Assembly (NCBI GenBank): GCA_025642065.1
Contig: JAODUP010000934.1
Location: 255,001 to 319,000, forward strand
From: Paralvinella palmiformis
Lineage: Eukaryota; Annelida; Polychaeta; Terebellida; Alvinellidae
DNA length: 64,000 nt
Reading direction: 5' to 3'
A program made the translations under genes and the position numbers. Below, in pieces: positions 30,497-41,210 of the stretch (positions within the stretch are counted from its first letter, which is position 1; every line of letters starts with the position of its first letter). The notes below the pieces were generated by a model. The model did no database searches. It was not told where the DNA came from and saw only the letters and a program-made list of their open reading frames with translations.

Positions 30497-31090
30497 GTGA
30501 CACAAGTCAAATGTTACAGCTGTGGGAAAGTACATGAAGCTCGTAACTGCCCAGCGCATGGTGAAATATGTCATAAATGTGGGAAGTTAAATCACTTTGC
30601 AACTGTCTGCAAGGCCTACAGCCCTTACAAAACAAACAAGCTCAAGAAGGTCCATGCTCTTGATGAACATGATGAACAGGAAGTATATACAGACACGTTA
30701 TTTGTTGGAGCCATCAACAATATATCACTGCCAAATGAAACGTTAAACACAGAGAGTGATGACATGCCACTTTTGATCGATGCAATTGAAGCAGAAAATG
30801 ATGATGATTGGATTATGCCAATTGAAACGGGAGATGTTATCCTCCCATACAAACTGAACACTGACTCCCAAATGGATATACTGCCATTGAAAGAATATGA
30901 AAACATACGAGCAAAGAAAAGAATCATAAAGAACAATATCAAATTAGAAGCATATAACAACCAGTCAATACCGTGTGTAGGAATGACAAGGCTTACCCTC
31001 ACACTGAAACACAAGACATATAAAGTTATGTTTGCAGTCGTAGACACAGATAACATTGCACTTTTAGGAAAAACACCTGTATTCGCCTAG
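30497..31090 (+). pseudogene. Ty3/gypsy gag zinc knuckles and aspartic protease, inactive copy
   Basis: An open frame of 197 codons begins with two CCHC-type knuckles (CYSCGKVHEARNC with three residues before His, and CHKCGKLNHFATVC), as in K02A2.6-like elements. It then runs through an acidic spacer into the retropepsin region. The active-site block reads LNTDSQMDILP, where the family has Asp-Thr-Gly-Ser: the catalytic Asp is Asn and the Gly is Asp. The flap-side block CVGMTRLTL and ALLGKTPVF are kept. The frame breaks after 31090. There is no sign of host use. Confidence 0.82.
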
Positions 31091-31119
31091 GATTGGTAAA
31101 ACGAATATATGCTATAAAC

Positions 31120-31931
31120 AGTCAAGGAATTAAACAATTGGTCCAGGAATATGATGATGTGTTGAAAGGCATCGGATGCCTACAGGTGAAACATCACATT
31201 GAATTTAAAGAGGAAGCATATCCGGTGGTTCCAATCTCATTGCGCAATTGACTGCACAAAGAGTTGAACAAACTTGAAAAACTAAACATTGTGTCTAAAG
31301 TGGATGAGCCCACAGACTGGGTAAATTCACTGGTGATCGTAGAGAAGAATACTGGTCAACTTAGATTGTGTATTGATCCACGTGACCTAAACAAGAACAT
31401 TAAAGTAAACATTACAGGGGTGATGGCTGGAGCTAAGTGGTTCACTAATCTAGATACACCATTTTGACGGTACTGTTTCAACCGACTACCGTTTGGAATA
31501 TACTCAACGTCCTGAGGTATTCCATAAAACAGTCTCACAAATGTGTGCATGGATAGATGGCGTGCAAGTGTTCATAGATGACATAATTATCTGGGGCAGA
31601 AACAAAGATCAACATGATCAACGTGTCAAAATCGTCCTGGATCGTATACGAAAATCAGGACTGAAACTAAACAGAAACAAATGCCAATTTCTGCCCCAGA
31701 TAATTATGTCATCTATGAACACTTGCACGCCATCTATCCCTGCACACATTTGCGAGACTGTTTTATGGAATATCTCAGGACTTGAGCATATTCCAAACGG
31801 TAGTCGGTTGAAACAGTACCGTCAAAATGGTGTCTTGAATGTACATAATCCACATCTGTTTCTAGTAAATGACGTATGTTTGCTGTTTCAGCTGACAAGT
31901 TAGGGATAAACCTGCCTAGATACTTTATCAA
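31120..31931 (+). mobile_element. Ty3/gypsy reverse transcriptase, rearranged by an inverted duplication
   Basis: After the protease the + strand reads an RT start (ELNKLEKLNIVSKV, LRLCIDPRDLNK, GAKWFTNLD) and then loses part of the palm. A segment holding FIDDIIIWGR (the catalytic loop, 31575-31604) follows. From 31688 to 31833 the same 146-bp segment as 31457-31602 recurs in reverse complement, and from there to 31931 the minus strand encodes the next RT/connection piece (YLGRFIPNLSAETANI). Frameshifts and inversion make it non-functional. Confidence 0.8.
31457..31833. repeat. 146-bp inverted duplication inside gypsy RT
   Basis: Arm 1 is 31457-31602 and arm 2 is 31688-31833, with an 85-bp spacer. 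The arms differ at only a few positions, mostly around the GAATAT.CTCAA.GTCCTGAG stretch. Both arm ends are sharp. Confidence 0.88.
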
Positions 31932-32104
31932 ACCAAGGCGTGTTTGGAGTTCATCAATATTTATTTGGTACTGGTATAGCCCTGATATCTGCTACCTTGT
32001 CATTACTTGGTTGTATTCCCTCAGCTGTCAGCTTGTCTCCAAGAAAGCTGATGCTTTGTACTTGAAATTGGCATTTATTTCTGTTTAGTTTCAGTGTGGT
32101 TGGT

Positions 32105-32370
32105 GTGTTTTATATAACAAGTTTAGTTGTATATATAATTCACCGTAGTTGTTTGTGGGAATAGAATTATCTTTCCTAGGTCCAGTTATGTCCAGTCTGT
32201 ACTATGACATTCAAGGCTAACTTTAGTCTCCTTGTCATTAATAAACCCTATATTATAATTATAGTTTGTATAGCAGACATTAGGTCTGATTTGAAAATGT
32301 TAATATATAGAACGGCAATTCCGCCATAACGGTCTGCTAAAGCGCCGATGTAAATTGTTATAATAGTGAC
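32105..32370 (+). repeat. Direct repeat, left copy (LTR-like)
   Basis: TGTGTTTTATATAACAAGTT through GCGCCGATGTAAATTGTTATAATAG. A diverged copy lies 612 bp downstream at 32717-32995. Each is about 270 bp, AT-rich and non-coding. Position right after the gypsy RT remnant makes a long terminal repeat the first guess, but no clear TG...CA ends or primer-binding site are seen. Confidence 0.55.
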
Positions 32371-32716
32371 GAGTAGGTCATAGTATTTATTGGATTTGTA
32401 TGTTTATGAGGTATTTGACCCTCCAGCTAATATCACAAGGCATATTATGCTGCGGTTGAGAAAGTTCCGTTTTCTATGCGTGGAGACCATATTTGCCGGT
32501 CCCTGCATTCAAGAAAAGTTGATTTAGAGCTGTATAATCCATGTACTATTTGCGTCTTTGGAGGCACGCCGTTTAGGTGTCTGGCCTGGTTATCCAGCAT
32601 TTAAATGACTGTAGCAGGCACAGTACGCTCTTAAAGCATTATAAGTACTCCTGACTCAGGAATAGAAACACTGCATCGCATCTCGAGCGGTGGCATTGGA
32701 CACAGTTCGCGCGGTT

Positions 32717-32995
32717 GATGTGTTTTATATAACAAGTTTACTTGTATATATAATTCACCTTGGTTGTATGTGGGAATAGAATTATCTTTCCTAGGTCCAG
32801 TTATGTCCAGTTTGTACTATGACATTCAAGATTAGCTCTAATCTGTTTGTCATAAATAACATTTAAGAACTAGTTAGAATAGCATAAATTAGGTCAGGTT
32901 TGAAAATGATAACATAGTTCAAACAGTATCGAAGCTATGACGCACTAATACGGTCTGCTTCAGCGCAGATGTCAGTCTTTTAATAGCAATTAAGC
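32717..32995 (+). repeat. Direct repeat, right copy (LTR-like)
   Basis: Shares GGGAATAGAATTATCTTTCC, TAGGTCCAGTTATGTCCAGT and TACGGTCTGCT with the 32105 copy, with scattered substitutions and small indels. The 346 bp between copies is not recognised. Confidence 0.55.
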
Positions 32996-33387
32996 TAAAT
33001 AGTTTTAATAATATTTGCTTCGTGACGCCTGCCGGTTGTAAAAACTGATTTTTGAAGACAGTTGCAATTGGGTTATATAGTTTATATAGTATTGCTTTGA
33101 AGAAAGATACAGCAATTGAAAAATAGCTATAAATAGGGCTGCTTAGATAATTAAGCTAAACATTCTCACTACTGCCGTGATCTGACTTGGGTGTTTTACA
33201 CCCAAACTCCACGGCTGTAGGTGATTCGTATTTTGATTTTGCTTGGCGGCTTAGGGACTGGTGAGACATTCCACATGCCTCAGCAAGAAAGGTCGCCACT
33301 CTGGATTCAGTCCCCTGAAGAAATGTCCAGAGTTTGAAATCACGGTTCGAGATTCTCTGTGCCTGTGCCATATAATACACAGCTAAA

Positions 33388-33422
<35 letters not shown>

Positions 33423-33639
33423 ACACAACAATGGCGAATAGTCCATTCTTATTAAGGGCGAACAACAATAAAGGGTGAAAAGTCTTTTTCCACCGAGGGC
33501 GAATGCAACCGAGGACGAATAGTCCGTAACCGAATGAAGTCGGGGATCCTTCTTCAAGACCCTCGGTAATGTCACTGTGCACTTTCAATAGAACAGTTTC
33601 TCTGTTGGGCGACCTCTACGATATGCCAGCTGATAACTG

Positions 33640-34620
33640 TCATGGCGGTCATTGCGCTGTAAGCGCTCTTCTATACTCCTTGAAACAATCTTTTCAATAA
33701 GTTTGGAGAAGAAAGGAAGGTTAAAAATAGAACGATAATATCATATCTTCCTTATCCAACCCAGATTTCTTAAACAGCGAAGTTATGGTGGTACATTTCA
33801 AAACACAACGGTATTACTGCCTTGTTCGGTCAGTTAGTGATAATGTCCTTGACCTCAAGTTTGGAAGCTGGTCGAAATATTTCCACCATTTCCCCATTAA
33901 ACATAATATCTACATCCATGGATATATTACAGGTATTATTTGGGGTATCATAAGAAAGTGCTGACCCTGTCCGCTAGGTGTTCAGAAGATGCAAACTGTG
34001 GAAGGGTTTCTTCCAATCAAGGTCCTAGTTAATTTAAAGGGTATGCTTTTCACATTCCTCTATCTTTGTGGAATAGAAGCTCTTCTTCTTCTCGAAAAGT
34101 AGTGTATTCACTTTTTTACAGAGACTCATTAACCTGAAAGAAAACAAGACCCCGCTGTCAGTGGAGTTTAAATTGGCCGCCATGACCAAACAGCTTCAAC
34201 ATCACATTTATCTTCCACATCAAACTGTAAAGCATCAATCATTATGACGTAATATTGGATAATGGCTAAGTTATCTATGTATTTAGACCATTCATCAAAG
34301 AATAGTGAGTTTCTAATGAAGCGATTTTGTTTGGAAGGAGGGCACGATTTATGATACCGATATGTATGGTACAGTCCGTGTTTTCAAAATTGGTATATAT
34401 TCGCCTTTTCTCTGACATACTCATCGTAACATCGAGTTCCGATTTGTAGGGCATGTCAATAACACTACCCCTTTTGCCACTTTTTTGACGGATATCGAGG
34501 ATTAAGCTCATAATATGCGTGAACCAACTCATTTATGGTGAGCAGGATCAGTGTCAGTTCCAAGACATATTTCAGTAAGCGCTAATACATCAATACCTTG
34601 CGATACAATAGAATCAGCCC
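33640..34620 (-). mobile_element. CR1/L2-like LINE fragment (endonuclease and start of RT)
   Basis: On the minus strand, 34600-34100 holds an APE-type endonuclease remnant (pieces such as LTEICLGTDTD, YTNFENTDCTIHIG, SKQNRF-like text in shifted frames). Near 33700 there is an RT entry block, NLPFFSKLIEKIVS. Order endonuclease then RT on the same strand fits one element. The frame is broken many times. Confidence 0.6.
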
Positions 34621-34751
34621 CAGGATTGAACATTCAGAGAACATACCGATAATGGTGCCTCAACATTATGGGAATCATGCAAGGAGTCTATAACATACAG
34701 ATAACGAAAATTAATATTCCTAAGGTAAATTCCTAGCTTGTCTACGACAAG

Positions 34752-34870
34752 AGGGGGTTCCTCTGTGGTCTAACTGGTATAACCTGGATCACAGATCACA
34801 ACCACCCAAGTTCGAATCTAGGCATGGGCATATCTGAAGTGTGTCTCATCTTTGACTTCGCTTCATTAAA
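34752..34870 (+). mobile_element. SINE family A, 3'-truncated
   Basis: TCCTCTGTGGTCTAACTGGT head, AGTTCGAATCTAGG B-box, and the body up to ACTTCGCTTCATTA, where it stops at the AT-rich border of the right arm. A GT/CA-type microsatellite follows (34908-34980). Confidence 0.8.
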
Positions 34871-35155
34871 TATGTAATTTAATAAGCTAATCCTTAAGCT
34901 ATCAGGCTGTGTGTATGTGTGTGTGTATGTGTGTGCATGTGTGTAGTGTGTGTGTATGCGCATGTGTGTGTGCGCGTGTGTGCTTTAGCTGTGTATAATA
35001 AGGCACTGGTACAGAGAATCTCGAACCGTGAATCGAAACTCTGGACGTTTCTTCAGGGGACTGAATCCAGAGTGGCGACTTTTCTTGCTGAAACATGTGT
35101 AATATCTCGCCAGTCCCTAAGCCGCCAAGCAAAAACAAAAAGCGAATCAACTACA

Positions 35156-35212
35156 ATGTTTTGTTGTTCGGGGAGAATCCCCAGGCTGTCGCTTATTCAG
35201 CACAGCCCTTTA
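35156..35212 (-). mobile_element. SINE family B fragment
   Basis: Only the 3' end of the family (TTTTGTTGTTCGGGGAGAAT on the + strand) is present, inserted into the right arm of the 33040-35330 element. Confidence 0.8.
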
Positions 35213-35459
35213 GATTAATTATCTATAAGCAGCCCTATTTACAGGTACTTTTCAATTGGTGTATCTTTCTTTAAAGCAATACTATATAAACTATATAACC
35301 CAATTGTCACTGTCTTCAAAGATCGGTTTGAACAACGGGCAGGCGGCACGAAGCGACTACTATTAAAACTGTAAGCTTAATTGTTATTAAAAGGCTGACA
35401 TTGTGTGTATGCATGTGTATCCAGTAATTAAAATTATTCTCATACCAGTCCTGTAATGG

Positions 35460-36185
35460 CCAAACTGAGACCAGCCCAATAGAATCCGGGACAAAATCTC
35501 GCCGGAAAAAATCCACCCGTGCAATATCAACCCGGACATAATCCCACGGTACAAAATACCACAGGACATAATCCCATAAAGTGAATAGAGGTAGAAAATC
35601 CCACACAATAAAATTAAATTACATAGTAATAATAGAACCACACTTTATCACAATAATCTGTTGCGTTCAAGTAAAGCCCATTGATACAAATTACAACTTA
35701 TATTTCAATGGGCTCCAATTACAACAAACGTTAATGACATCAATAAACTGAGCTTACTTGAGCTAATCTAAGAGTAATTATCTCCAATTAAGAGATCAGC
35801 TTGGATACAATTACCTGCTTGAAAAGGGACCAGATCACACAGTAAACTATAAAGGCTTGGAATCATGTGAATATTCAGTTAACTTTAGAAGCAGCCATGT
35901 CAATATTTCCGGCCATTATTTCACTATAATTGTTAATTCAGGTCATTTCATTAATTTACCAGGTAATACACGAAGAAAGATAGTCATTTAATTTTATTGC
36001 GTATATTAATAAATAAATAAAAAGAAAGTGTTTAAATTTTATTGTGGGGGATCTTGTCTTGTCCCTCTTTTCACTTTCGGGGATTATATCCTCTGGTATT
36101 TTGTACTGTGATGTTATGTCCGAGTAGATTTTGTACCATGGGATTTTGTTCTGTGAAATTTCGTCTGGATACCGCCCAATACACG
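35460..36185. mobile_element. Candidate 0.7-kb MITE with iterated GGGATTTTGT-like ends
   Basis: The left end (about 35460-35590) reads in reverse complement as repeats of GGGATTATGTCC, GGTATTTTGTACC and AGATTTTGTCC. The right end (36070-36180) carries the same phrases in forward orientation, ending GGATACCGCCCAATAC against TATTGGGCTGG on the left. The 480-bp interior is AT-rich and non-coding. Confidence 0.5.
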
Positions 36186-36502
36186 TGTATATAGCGAATC
36201 CAGGCGAAAAAAAAACCTTCAGTCAAAACCCCTTCAGGCAAAAACCCCCTCAGTCGCCTGCGATATATAGTCAAATGGTAAAAAAAACCTTCTTATGTTT
36301 AATCTCAGAGTAACTGAAGAGATTAATGTAATTGGGAAGCCTTAAATAATAGAATAATATATTTACTTTGTTCAACCTCCACAGACTGGAAAAACACACA
36401 TATATACAATAAAACATACAAACTACATAAAACATATACAATATGACAATATTAGACATATAATATCATTATCAATTAAAATGACCTTCTGAAAAGTTTG
36501 AC

Positions 36503-36694
36503 CAATATAATGAAAGAATTTTATAGTAATTAACAATATAATGAAAGAACTCGATAGTAATTAATAATATAATGAAAGAACTTGATAGTAATTAACAATA
36601 TATTGAAAGAACTTGATAGTAATTAACAATATAATGAAAGAACTTGATAGTAATTAACAATATAATGAAAGAACTTGATTGTAATTAACAATAT
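36503..36694. repeat. 31-bp AT-rich tandem repeat (6 copies)
   Basis: Unit AACAATATAATGAAAGAACT followed by TGATAGTAATT, six copies with very few differences. A single diverged unit recurs near 36772-36800. Confidence 0.9.
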
Positions 36695-37032
36695 GTTTAA
36701 ATTGTTTGATCTCAGCTACTGGTGGGATTATTGCAATTGTGGAGCCTTCAGCGAATGATGAAATAATACATTTGAAGAGCCTGATAGTAATTAGCAATAT
36801 TTATTAATTAATTGTTTGATCATAGCTACTGCTTTGATACATGTAATTGAGAACCCTCCGGTGTAGCTACTCATATTCCATGATCATCAATAATTGAGGG
36901 GTTTATTGTGAACATTCAGACAAGATAGCGGAATGAGGGAACAGTCAAAAATGTATGTTCAGAATCACTAAGAATTTGATGGGACATAAAGGAGAAATCA
37001 TTCTGCCAAGATGTTCATTATATTATCATTAA

Positions 37033-38421
37033 GTCTCCCTCAAAATCTTGTGAACAAGACCCATTACCTACATACCCGTTGAAAGAAGTGCTGGAATACC
37101 TACTGCCTTTGATTACGTCTATTATAAACAAATCACTGGTTGAGTCCAAGGTTCCGCTTTCTTTCAAAAAGGCCAATATTAGATCACTGCTGAAGAAACC
37201 AAATCTGGATAAAGAGGAATTGAAATATTACCGCCCAGTGTCTAATCTGCCTTTCTTGTCGAAGATCCCGGAGAAGCTGGTTGCTAAAAGTGGTTGGAGA
37301 CCCATTTGAGTAGTCATAGACTGCACGTTAATCTTCAGTCAGCTTACCGGACCTGTCACTCTACAGAGACCGCGCTCCTGAAAGTCCATCGTGATATTTC
37401 TGAAGCGTTAGATAAGTAGTGTATGGCGGCATTAGTTTTGTTTGACTTATTTGCTGCTTTCGATGTCATATAGCACAAGATGCTTCAAACGCGCCGGAAG
37501 TGCCCTCTCCTTGATTAAATCTTATCTGAGTGACAGATCTCATTGTGTTGCCATAGGAATGACGACATCAGAAGGTAAGTGCCTGAATTTTGGGGTGCCA
37601 CAACGATCGGTACTTGGACCACGTAAGTACTGTTTGTATTCAAAACCAATTGGTGCGATATGTAGCCGACATAATTTGCTCTACCACTGTTATGCAGATG
37701 ATACCCAGGTTTATATGGCGATCATGCCCAAAACAACGTGGTCCGACGTTGCAAATAAATTGGAAGCTTGTTTGGCTGATATCAGTACTTGGATGAGTGC
37801 AAACATGCTTAAGTTAAACGAGGAAAAGACAGAGCTCATTATCTTTAATCCAAAACATCAGGTTAGGATGAATGAGGAATTACGGCTTCAGGTAGGTAAT
37901 AATACTGTTTCTGTAGCATCGTCAGCGAAGAACTTAGGAGTATATTTTGATACATCCCTGACCATGGATAGGCAAGTAAATGCAATATCCAAAGTCTGTT
38001 ATTACCAAATTTGTAATATTGGTCATATCAAGTGGTATGCGGATGCTTGCAAAACACTGGCACACGCCCTGATAACATCTCGCTAGATTACGGCAACGCT
38101 CTCCTAGGTACAGAAAGAACAGAATTCTTCTGCAAGGTTAGTCACTCGCACTCATAAAAGAGATCACATATCACCAGTTTTGAACTCCCTGCATTGGCTT
38201 CCGGTTATATATAGGTCGCAGTACAAGATTTTGATGTACACTTTTAACGTACTTCAATGGACTACCCCTCAGTACTTAGAAGAACTTGTCGTTCAAGAAT
38301 TGTGTATTTTTAAAGATGTAAATCTGTTACATCCATAGAATTATGTATTGTAAAGCGCCTTATAGCAACCGTCTTACAGGTTATATAGGGCGCTATATGA
38401 ATTTTGTATATTATTATTATT
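37033..38421 (+). mobile_element. CR1/L2-like LINE, 5'-truncated and mutated
   Basis: RT blocks appear in order on the + strand: LPLITSIINKSL, KYYRPVSNLPFLSKIPEKLV (37231-37290), SAYRTCHSTETALLKV-like text near 37340, FGVPQRSVLGP (37590), the catalytic box CYADDTQVYM (37690-37720), MLKLNEEKTELIIF and KNLGVYFDTSL. The C-terminal LHWLPV-like region is near 38190. The body is broken by stops at several places (around 37310, 37420 and 38085). The 3' end finishes with AGGGCGCTATATGAATTTTG and an ATT trinucleotide tail (38408-38421), as L2/CR1-type elements do. Confidence 0.85.
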
Positions 38422-38492
38422 ATATGTAGCAAGTGCCACATGGTGTGCTATAAATATGGTTAGGGTCTGGTCTAACACATCTGGCTCGTTAT

Positions 38493-38945
38493 ATGGATGG
38501 AACATTTAACTCCTCACCCCGGTCCTGTTCCGTCACTGACGTCGTTTCCGGCATCCAGTACTTGAGGGAAAACACGCCAGGTGGACTCGAACCACTAATC
38601 GACTACTTCGACAGCACATATATCTCTGGTCAGTTTCGCCGCATCCAGCTACCAACACAATCAGATGGGAAACTACTCCTCCCATCAGGATGCGCCGATC
38701 GCTTCCCAACCTTTCCTCCAGAACTCCGGAACGTCCATGACATCATACTATTGAATGGATCCCGAACCAACAACGTATGTGAAGGCTGGAATAATGCTTT
38801 TGCCAAACTTATCGGACATGTTCACCCAACCACCTGGCGTGCCATAGACGGCCTTCGAAAAGACTGTTACTGCGAGACAACAGGGCTCATCCCCCAGCAA
38901 AACTTGTCACCCGTAACACTCTCAAATTACAATCCAAGCTCATGA
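38493..38945 (+). pseudogene. MULE-type transposase C-terminal remnant
   Basis: A 150-codon frame includes FPPELRNVHDIILL, SRTNNVCEGWNNAFAKLIG, HPTTWRAIDGLRKD. The Arg-Thr-Asn-Asn-x-x-Glu-Gly-Trp-(H/N)-N block is the C-terminal signature of MULE/FLYWCH-type transposases common in invertebrate genomes. It holds the last catalytic Glu, but the zinc finger and first two catalytic Asp residues are missing upstream, where the LINE sits. The first methionine is not a meaningful start. Confidence 0.75.
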
Positions 38946-39305
38946 ATTTATGCTCAGCCCGCCCAGATGGTGTTAAGTCAATGGAGGCTACTCTGAAAAG
39001 CATCGGCCACTGCATCAGATGGAAGTAGATCTAAATGTGATCTACTGAACTGTGACCTATGCAAGTGTATGAAATTCTACGCAACTAAATAATATCATAT
39101 ACAAGTATAAATAAACTCCAATATTTTGGCATGAATTATTTTAATATTTTCTTGTTATTTCCTATAAAATAAATTACAAGAAACTCGGGCTTATTTTCCA
39201 AAAGGGGGGTTTTGACTGGACGGAGTTTAGACTGGGGAGGGTTTTGATGGAGGGGGGTTTTGACTGGAGGGGTTTTTCACCGGGTTACCGTATATGCTAT
39301 AAATC

Positions 39306-41210
39306 ATGTACTATTAAAAGTCAAGAAACAACCAGTTGAAAGCCTTTGCTTCGTCATTTCAAATAGCGAGTATGTGTATTTATTTGTTCGCAAAAGTTTA
39401 ATCTCACACCGAATCAAAGCAGCCATGTAGGCAATTATAATAACGGTAAAGAAGAATAATTAGTCGAAAATGAAGTTTATTGTTCCATATTTCTTGAAAA
39501 TATGTTGCACTACGTCATAGCATGTTGTGTTAGGTCATGGCGTATTGTTGTATACCGCGATGTGTTATAAGGCATTATATTATGCCATGATTTCTTGTGG
39601 TTTGTATCGGGATAAGTAATCATTTCGAAAGAACAGCAGTTTATGTCCTCATAAAATAGATATCTGGTTATTGGCTAATCGGTGTTTCCAAGTGAAATTA
39701 GCCATCAGTCGAACATTGATTAGTGAATACACAATCCGAGCCTTGCGTATGTTTTCGTCTTAAAATCGAAATAATCACCGCTTTGTGGCATTTCGAAGAC
39801 TGATAACACAATATAAATAAGATATATGGACTTTATCGGGTTATTTATCGTTATTGCAGTGAAACATTACCAATTACTACGTGCATGCAGCTAATATCTG
39901 AACATGACTGGTGGGAGCTGGTTATTCTCGCGCATGCGCAGTTTTGTAAATACAAAATGACCACGGCAACAACATGAGAGCAGGTCTGTTCTACGTTAAA
40001 AACGTTGTCATTTGGAGCATTTTTGTTCACATTGTAGGTTAATGAATCAAGCGACCGCGAAAAGTATTGAGGCGAAGTGAAAGACGAAACAGCTTTTTCA
40101 CATAACCCCGGTCGGAATTCGAACCAAAGTGGTATAAATAGATCGCCAAACACGCTACTAATTTGTTTCACGATGACCCACTCCATGGTGGAGAACTTGG
40201 CTGCAAGGTATACTTTATGTACGCAATATAAATGAAACGCTTTGAGTTTTTGGCATTAAAATGAGGCGGACCAGTACGTGGGTGGCTACGTGCATGATAT
40301 TAGTACGTGATAGTCATATAATTCAGCTGTTACAAGTTTTTCTTCCACCTTTTGTCCGTGGTCTACGCACAACCGCTTCCCTGTGAGGATAACACATTTA
40401 CCCGTAACAAAGGCGACTTAACTGGTCCCCACTAGATGATAGGTCCACGTATGCGTGGCTGTATGGAGGTTGATGTTTTTCTATATTTCGTGTATGTAGA
40501 GTTACTTATGTGTAGACTTATGGACGTATAGCTTTTAAAGGATGCTTAGGTGTTGATGGTTTGGCAAATAGTTGCCCAAGTAGGACTTAGGGACAGTGGA
40601 AATTAAGTCCATTGTCGCTGTCTCGTTTTGTAAAGGGGCTTATTTTGTATTTGCGCATGCGCAATAGGTTTTTTCGATGAGGCCGTGCTGAAATTGTCGG
40701 CAGAGAAATATAGTTTGTTTTCATCTGAACAATTATCATTTTGCGTGTTACAATAAAAAAAACACGAAAGAACTGATATCTATCTCCACATAAAATAGGT
40801 ATCTGGTTATTGACTAACCAGTGTTTCCATGTGAAATTATCCATCAATCAAACACTGATTAGTAGCTACACGGTCTGAGTCTAGCATATTTTTTTCGTCT
40901 TAAAATTGAAATGACACTTCAAGACGTTATGGGGCTATTAATCGTTATTGCAATGACCTATTAGCAATTACTACATACGGGCAACTCTTATCTGAACATA
41001 ACTGTGCGAGTTGGTTTTTCTCGCGCATGCGCAGTTACAAAAATACAAAATGACCACGGTAACAAAATTAGAGCAGTTACGTTAAAATGCTGTCATTTGG
41101 AGCATGTTTGTCCACATTGTAGGTTAACTAGTCAAGCGACCAACTAAGGTGATGTGGCGAAGTGAAAGAACAACCAGCCTTTTGACATAGCCCGGTGGGA
41201 ATTTGAACTA
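39306..41210. repeat. Direct duplication (39648-40135 and 40788-41210)
   Basis: Two copies of a segment of 420-490 bp, 1.14 kb apart. Both run from ATAAAATAG(A/G)TATCTGGTTA through TCTCGCGCATGCGCAGTT and TACAAAATGACCACGG to a SINE-like end GGCGAAGTGAAAGA followed by a reverse-oriented B-box-like stretch. Divergence is roughly 15%, with indels. No coding sequence is seen in either copy or between them. Confidence 0.75.

Larger units (their letters stand above)
33040..35330. mobile_element. 2.3-kb element with about 390-bp inverted arms
   Basis: The left arm 33040-33430 and right arm 34900-35330 are inverted copies. Examples are GCAATTGGGTTATATAGTTT against AAACTATATAACCCAATTG, and CCACTCTGGATTCAGTCCCC against GGGGACTGAATCCAGAGTGG. 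The right arm is interrupted by a family B SINE fragment (35156-35212). The interior holds minus-strand LINE sequence and a family A SINE, so it grew by insertion. No transposase is seen. Confidence 0.65.
36190..39305 (+). mobile_element. MULE-like DNA transposon with inserted LINE (inferred limits)
   Basis: The left end (36190-36265) reads AGTCAAAACCCCTTCAGGCA with ATATAGCG outside. The right end (39190-39300) is its loose reverse complement, with repeated GGGGTTTTGACTGGA and GTATATGC outside. A MULE-type transposase remnant sits at 38493-38945 near the right end, and a CR1/L2-like LINE (37033-38421) lies between. Ends are degenerate and rich in iterations, so the exact limits are uncertain. 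Confidence 0.5.
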
